Origin: Bactericera cockerelli
Taxonomy: Eukaryota > Arthropoda > Insecta > Hemiptera > Triozidae
Assembly: GCA_024516035.1 (NCBI GenBank)
Contig: JAMCCL010000055.1
Coordinates: forward strand, 62,001-126,000
Reading direction: 5' to 3'
Length of the DNA: 64,000 nucleotides
Shown in pieces: positions 57,283 through 64,000 of the stretch. Position 1 is the stretch's first letter; every line of letters starts with the position of its first letter. The notes under the pieces were generated by a model. It was given only the letters and a program-made list of their open reading frames with translations. It was not told where the DNA came from and searched no databases. The translations under genes and the position numbers were made by a program.

Positions 57283-60200
57283 TAGTGATGCCCGCGAGCT
57301 GCGAGGCGAGGCGAACTGTTGGCGCGAACTGCGAGGCGAGGCGAGCGCGAGTTGGGAAAAAACTCCCCTCGCACCTAAAAAAGTTCGCGCGAGGCGAACT
57401 GTAAAAAAACTCGCCCCGCGCGAGTCGTAATTTCTGCGAGGCGAGGCGAACTAGTTCGCAGTTCGCGCTAAATACTATGTTAATCCCATAAGGAAACTTT
57501 TGTAATAGTAATGTTTTAAAGCATCATTTTATTGTAATAAAAATACGAAGCGGCTTGTTTTGAAAAGTATTTTAATTTTAAACAGGAGCGGCCGTTTGGA
57601 AAATGTTTTTGAGGTGCTGCCACATAAACCGGACTAAGATGGGATTTATAGAGTCGCAGTTTCAGTATTTAATGAGTTTGAGTTTGTTTACCATGCCAAT
57701 CATAAGAATTATTTTAGAAATATGTGATGATTTTCATTGTGTACGAGCGAGGACTTGGGAAAATCCTCTCTTCTTATTTTTTGTCTGGGGGTGCTGGAGT
57801 TCCGCAACTCCTTTGCACCGGCCGTGCCTATAACTACATAATATGTATATTCCATTGTTTAGTGTAGTGAAAATGTCACTGTTATATTTTCAGTAACTAC
57901 TAAACCTACAAACCAAAATCTATAAAAAGGTAGGTCACAATTTATTTTCCTCGTTGTCCAGACTTCCAGAGCATAAACATACAGGGTTAGGGGACGTGTC
58001 AAGGGGTCATATTTTTTTAAATTGTGTTAAAACTATTCTTTTTTTAGTATAATCTGTGCTAAATATCTTAAATTTAGATTGATTAAACAACAACAGTCAG
58101 TGCTTTTATTTAGCACAGATAATACTAAAAAGAGAATAGTTTTTACGCAATTAAAAAAAAATACGACCCCCTGACACCTCCCCTGATAAAGCTAATGGTA
58201 TCAATAAGGCATGAAAATTTAATTATTTCAAATAGAAAGACATGTGTTTAACAATTTTTACAAAAAATGTAGCCTCTTATAATTTTTTTATTTATTGAAA
58301 CCTGTGAAAAGAAATGTACGATATATCCGGCCCTGCTTTGATTAAAAATCTGAAGCTTGCCTTAAAATATTTTTAATGACAACTACTTTTCAGAAATGTA
58401 TTACAAATAGGGTAGTTCCATTTAAGATTCCAAAGTTGACCCCCCCTGGGGCTACCCCTAGGAATGATAAAAAAATCAAAACCTAGTAGAAAAGTTTCCC
58501 CCTTCGATATAATGGTACACTTGTTTTAGCTTTTCTCAAAATTTAAATCCATTCTCTAGATATTTTGAGTGACTGCTTTTTTTTGGCGGGCCCTGTATAT
58601 GTACAGTATGTCTCAGAAGTCCTAGCGGAGGCCCTGTAACTTTTGAACGGCTGGGAATTTTGAAATTCTGTTTTTTTCTAGACATAGGAAAAGGCCCATA
58701 ACAAATCTGATGGTGATGTTAAAATTCAAGTTCGACCCCGGGAGGTGACATTTTTTGATAAAAAATGACCATTTCTTTCGAAATTTAAATGAGAAGGTAT
58801 ACATACTTTGGGTTTCATATTATTAATGTACCGGCCCAAACAGGTAATTATACCAAGTTTCATATTTCTGTCATAATCAGGGGCGGAGGTATGGAGGCTG
58901 AAAGTTGAAAAATCAGATACCACATTGATTGGCAATGTGGGATCTATTGCTCACAAAATGTTTCTTAAAATGGTTCTTTTAAGAACCAAAAAAATGAAAA
59001 CGCCAATATGTATCACCCTTCCAATAAGTGACGGAGTAAAAAATCATTATGTTGAAGATTATGATTTCGAGTTTACCTACTGCACAAATATCACAACTAA
59101 AATATGTACCATGTAGGTAATGAAGTAGGTAAGTATTACTTTTCAGTTTACAAGCTTCTGAGTTCGTTGACTTAATGAAAAAATATCAATATGTACTATT
59201 CCATTAATTTTATTTAATAATAATAATAACTCTTTCTTGACAAGAATAATATTGACAAAGGGCGTGATTATTGCCTGAGGCAATCTCTGCCATCAAACCC
59301 ATACGGTTACCACTTATTTGATTTTGAGAAGTAAAGTGTTACTGATGTTCCATCATATATTTAAAACAAAAGAGAGAGAAAAAAAAAAAAAAAAAAAAAA
59401 TGTATAAATATAGGTATATATAAAAGAGAGAATATAATATATTATATCCGGGTGAGGAAACAGAAGAAGAGAAGAAGGAAGAAAAGAAAAGAAGGAGGAA
59501 GAAGAGAAGAAGGAAGAAGAAGAAAAGAAGGAGCCAGTACTCAATTATCAAACCGATTTGAAATGTTCAATCAGTAAACGCCTATTTCCGTAATTTAATG
59601 CATGTTTCCGTATAAATCCGGTTCGACTCTTAAGAATTGTCTTGGTGATAAGAAAAACTACGCTAAATGTGAATAAGAGCTTCATTATTATTATCATAAG
59701 AAACACAAGAAAATGATGGCCAAAAAAATAAATGCCAATTTAAATGTAATCTCAAGAAATTTTGAATGGTATCTCTTATTTTTTGATATTGGTTGAATAT
59801 TAAAAAATAATTTAATTTCCATCACAGATGAAAGGTAAGTGCAATGTAGTGTTGTCGACTTCCAACTTGGAGACAGAAGCTTCAAGTTGGAAAAAAATCA
59901 CAATCTGGTTATTTTTTCACTCCGCCACTGATTGAATGGTGATACAGATATTATTGTTTTCATTGTTTTGTTACTTCAAAGACACTTCTTCTGTTCTTTT
60001 AAAACCGATTTTTAGTGCAATAGGTCCTAAATGGTCAATCAATGAGGTACCTAATTTTTCAAATTTCAACCTACATAGCTCCGCCCCTGATTGTGGCAAA
60101 AAAATGAAACTTCGTATAATTACCTGTTATGGCCGGTAGATTGATGATATGAAACCCAAAGTATACCTTCTCATTTAAATTTCAAGAGAAATGGCCATTT

Positions 60201-60997
60201 TTTGTCAAAAAATGTCACTTCCGGGGGTCGAACCTGAATTTAAACATCACCATCAGATTTGCTATGGGCCTTTTCCTATGTCTAGAATAAAACAGAATTT
60301 CAAAATTCCCAGCCGTTCAAAAGTTACAGGGCCTCCGCTAGGACTTCTGAGACATACTGTATTTTAAAAATACCTACGGGATAGAAAAGGTACAAAAAAA
60401 TTCAAACCATACATTAATAGTAATAGTGGCAAAACTAGTCTTAATCAACAAGGCAAGTAAATGTAAAAGACGAACAGAAAAAACCATAATGGTGGTTCTA
60501 GAACTTTTGGGCAGAGAGTATTTCATGAAAATAATAGGTTTTAAAAAGTTTTCTCTCCCGTCCTTTCGTAATAAATATTATAATGGGTGGTTATAATATA
60601 TTCAAATGCAAAAATTGCAGAAGTTATAACTAATCAATATATATTCTTAAATTATTTATTGAAGCTATGTGTACTTTTTCCCATGTGTGATATGTTTTTC
60701 GGTCCAACGACTTAAGAACATATGCATTAAATATATCAAAAGAATTGTTAAAAAACAGATATTTTATTATCCCTTTTTAGAACGATTCTGCATTGTTTGC
60801 ATAAAAAAGCATAATTTTCTTATTCTGAAAGCGCGAGGCGAACTGCGAGGCGAGGCGAGCGCGAATCGACGTAAGCGCGAGGCGAGGCGAACTAAAAATT
60901 TTGCGAGCGCGAGTTACAAAAAAGATCGCCTCGCGCCCTGCGAGGCGAGCGCGAGTCAAGCCAAAGTTCGCCTCGCCTCGCGCTTTTGTCATCTCTA
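57283..60997. mobile_element. hAT-like element (unit C copy) with internal inversion
   Basis: Same termini and CTCCTGAG duplication (57275-57282 and 60998-61005) as 22804-26377. It differs by a slightly longer GC-rich left array (extra GCGAACTGTTGGC near 57315), about 110 extra bases at 58370-58487, and inversion of about 58487-59250. No transposase. Confidence 0.8.
57990..58183. mobile_element. Hairpin MITE (unit C copy)
   Basis: Counterpart of 23476-23664, with a few indels in the stem. Confidence 0.65.
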
Positions 60998-62126
60998 CTC
61001 CTGAGCAACTTTGGTTTTGTGTCTGTCTGTAGGTCTGTTAAAAGTATTCCTTGTAACGCGCAAATCTCGGAAACGACTCGACGGATTTTCATGAAATTTT
61101 GCACACATAATAATTATAAGAGACGTTTTGTAGATGGTCCCATTTTAAATTAATCAAATTCGTACTAGCGGTTCTGGGTGAAAGAGACCATGCGCCTGAC
61201 CACTAACTTTTTACTTAAACGCTTATATCTCGTGAACGGTACACCCGATTTTGGTGAAATTTTGTATGTATATGGGAATTATTGTTATACTCGTACATAG
61301 GCTATTATTTATTTATTTATTATAATTTGACTCTGATATTTAAGAAAATCCTAAATTTTGGACTAAAAAGTCAAAAAATAAGGAACACGACTTGCCGACA
61401 CAGAATTTTTTGTAGAATCTAGAATGATGTAGAAAAAACGGCATTCTACCATATAAAATTAATATGAAGAAAATCGGTTCAGTCGTTTTGAAGATACAAG
61501 TAATTTTGTTTAAAATCTCAAAATTGGCACGTGTATACAATGTGAAACAATCACGAGGAAGTATTGTGTCCATAAAGGGCAGTGCATTTTACTATTCATC
61601 TTAGGTGGGGGTTGTGATGAAATTCAAAGATTTTGAGGAGCTGCTTACAAAATTGTAATAGATTTTTAGCTAACTGCTACCGTTGAGTCAACCGTTGCGG
61701 AATTTGACTTCTTTCGAGTAATAAGAAAAGTCTTGTGGTGTCACACCAGTTTTTTTAGGACTTTAACTCCCTCTTCATTTTTTTATTCAACCCCAGATAT
61801 CAAAATACGGTTTAAAAAAGTCGGATAACTATTTGATATTCATTTTTTGTTATCTGTTACCGTACAGTTACCGGTGATGAACTCTGACTTCTTTTCGGAG
61901 GCTAAGAAAAGTTGTGGATTGATCACTCTCGTTTACTACCTAGGAATTATCAACAAGCACAGCGAACCATTGGCCAAATATTGGAAAAGAGACTTTACTT
62001 TTTCCGTCTTAATTCCAAATTTCGAAACACTCGTAGATTATAGCACACGCGTAAATACATTGTACCTAAAAGTTTATTTAAATTGAAACATTCCAATTTA
62101 ATTTTTTTTTCATTTCTTTTTTCTAG

Positions 62127-63449
62127 GTTCATGATGCTTCATCTTACAGAGAAAACAATCGTTTTTCTTCTTCTACTCATAGTCTCAGAACTCGGGGAAG
62201 CAAAGTATTGTTCGTGCTCTGTGTCAAACAGTAAAGTGACCTGGAAATGTGCCAATGATATTGTAGAATTGGGCAAGCTGATACTGAATTGTAAAGACTG
62301 CAGTGACATATCCATTTCTAATGCATCTATTTATGATTTTCTGCCTCAAATAAATTCATTTCTTTTCGGTTTTTTTGAATTGCAATTCGAATTCTGTCCT
62401 ATGCCAAATGGACCACTGAAAGCTTTTTTAGCCAAATTTAAAAGTCCTTTTGTTTCAAATTCCTTGGAAATAAATAACTCACCGAGCAATTTAAGCACAT
62501 TGAACTCGGCCTTCTTTCAAGACCTCCCTCTTTTTAACCATCTTCATATTGAATCTAATGCCAATCTGACCAAACTAAATGGTGATGTCTTCAGAGGTAG
62601 TCCTGATTTACTAGATATATATCTGGGAAACAATTTAATATTTGAGAATGATCCTAAATTATTTCAAAATGTTGGAAAACTACAAAAACTAAATCTGAGC
62701 AATAATATCATATCGGAGATTGATCCTAAATTATTTCAAAATGTTTCAAAACTAGAAGCATTAGATCTGAGCAATAATCACATATCTGAGATTGATCCTA
62801 AATTATTTCAAAATCTTCCAAACCTACAAAAACTATATCTGAGCAATAATGACATCTCATATTTAGACCCGAGTATTTTCAGAAATTTGTCATCATTGGA
62901 GTTTCTTGCGATTGATAATAACCCAATAGTGAATCTCACACGTGCCTTGTTCAGTAATTTGCCTCATCTATATTTTCTGGATATTTCTGGATGCAACAAT
63001 ATCAGTGTCTTATCATCGGAGGTATTTGATGATCTTGGAAAACTAAAAATATTCAGAGCGCACGAAAACAAATTTGTAACTTTTCCTCAGGATTTATTCT
63101 CAAAAACCAAAAGTTTAAGAACTATTGAAATCAAAAATCACAACAGCACATTGATAGAATTACCATCAGGACTGTTTTCCAACCTTCCCGAACTCTATGA
63201 AGTAGTGCTTGATAACAGTAGTATCCAAGAAGTGCCTGTCGACTTATTCTCGAATTCTCCCAAACTTGCAATACTTCAACTGAGAGGCCATGAGAAAATG
63301 AATATTCCTAAAGATTTGTTTAAAGATAATCTTTTATACTACTTGGATCTCAGTAGTAACAATCTTCGAGATATACCAGAAGCACTGAATGGGCAGTATA
63401 AATTGAAAGTCCTTATATTGGAAAATAATCTAATCGAAAAAATTACCGA
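62127..63449 (+). CDS. Toll-like LRR gene copy C, exon 1 (complete)
   Basis: Acceptor TTTTCTAG at 62119-62126, ATG at 62131 and donor GA|GTGAGT after 63449. About 440 residues: a signal peptide (core IVFLLLLIVSEL), a cysteine-containing N-terminal cap (YCSCSVSNSKVTWKC and NCKDC), then some twelve or more LRRs with the LxxLxLSNNxI consensus. Three adjacent LRRs come from near-identical 72-bp repeats (62632-62850). It differs from copy B by only a few substitutions, such as FENDPKLF for SEIDPKLF, and has no transposon, so it displays the ancestral exon. Later exons lie beyond the window. Predicted product: extracellular Toll-like ectodomain; whether it ends before the membrane like A and B cannot be seen. 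Confidence 0.87.
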
Positions 63450-64000
63450 GTGAGTATAAAAGTATAGGAGGAAAGTAATTGTTAAAAAATTAAACATTAA
63501 AAAAAAACGGAGGGTAGTTGAGGGGGGGGGGGGGTCGAAGTGGTCCCAAAAAGGATCTCCTTCCCAAAAAGGAAGTTCCTAAACTTCTGTCTTTCTAAAT
63601 ATTCATTTCTCTTTCCGTGTTATCATTTTTTTTAAAGAAGTGACACACAAAAAATATCTGCCTAAAACAAAAACATCACTGATCTTTGATGTGGCTTCCA
63701 TACCTCTAAAACTAGCGAGATTAGGACTTCAATGCAATGTTAATAAGAATCCTCGCCTCATGTTGCTGGCTAATCCTGGTCCCCACTGAAGCTGGGTGAG
63801 GTTAATTTTAAGTAGTTAATTTGTGAGTTTCTAGCGAATGGAGTTCAAAACCCATGTTGTAATATGATCGTGCAGTTGGAAGCGAGGCCAACGCAAAAGA
63901 AACTGTAATTTATTACCAGAAGTTTGATAATTACGGGTATTTGTAGAACTTCAACTTCGTGAGGAAAACCTCGCAAAATCAGACTTTCCGGAAAAAAATC
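63450..64000 (+). repeat. Intron 1 of copy C (partial)
   Basis: Colinear with 31896-32430, including the G-run after the donor and the old SINE body at about 63775-63905. Confidence 0.7.

Noticed and set aside
60669..61004. 111-codon frame with an arginine/alanine-rich tail
   Set aside because: The tail is a reading of the GC-rich hAT subterminal array; the frame is not conserved as protein in unit B.

Overview
This window looks like arthropod nuclear DNA, most likely from an insect. It is AT-rich and intron-bearing, with GT/AG junctions and very dense transposable elements (R2/R1/Jockey-like LINEs, Tc1, MULE, hAT, piggyBac-like, Helitron, tRNA- and 5S-derived SINEs). The host genes are Toll-like leucine-rich-repeat (LRR) receptors with the double cysteine-cluster layout of insect Toll. 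The species cannot be named from sequence alone. There is no bacterial, phage or organellar signal.

The backbone is a tandem array of one gene unit repeated about every 31-35 kb, all on the + strand. Copy A enters from the left edge (exon ends 581, 1594, 9800, 10353; stop 11814). Copy B is complete but broken (start codon 27512 to stop 46945). Copy C begins at 62131 and runs off the right edge. Each gene encodes a signal peptide, a first LRR block, a C-terminal cysteine cap, an N-terminal-type cap (CPxSCTC), a short second LRR block and a second cysteine cap. It then stops within two residues, with no transmembrane helix or TIR domain visible. Copies A and C look open where visible. Copy B carries a 3.06-kb transposon in exon 1 and a frameshifting 109-bp deletion in exon 3.

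Region by region: 1-11814 is copy A, whose intron 2 is swollen by an ancient long-inverted-repeat element holding an apparently intact restriction-endonuclease-type LINE (4606-7951), a foldback MITE and a 5S-derived SINE. 11857-14580 is an R1-like LINE inserted just past the gene. 14581-20180 is intergenic DNA with a hAT MITE, a broken MULE transposase and a decayed LINE. 20180-27500 is the upstream region of copy B: foldback repeats, a 5S SINE, a TA-flanked MITE and a 3.6-kb hAT-like element. 27508-46945 is copy B, with a long-TIR element in the exon, two unusual hairpin-tailed tandem-repeat elements, an intact Tc1 transposon, a hAT MITE, a head-to-tail Helitron pair and a second long-TIR element. 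46946-54630 is its 3' flank, with a Jockey/CR1-type LINE, SINEs, a piggyBac-like MITE and an RNase H LINE fragment. 54630-62126 repeats the copy B upstream region almost exactly, with one internal inversion, and leads into copy C.

Because the units are paralogous, an insertion in one copy can be read against the empty site in another. That gives many element ends and target-site duplications (TSDs) directly. The most interesting results are the candidate family of secreted, signalling-less Toll ectodomains and the two hairpin-tailed elements with 17- and 46-bp flanking duplications. Alignments were made by eye, so identity and period lengths are approximate.
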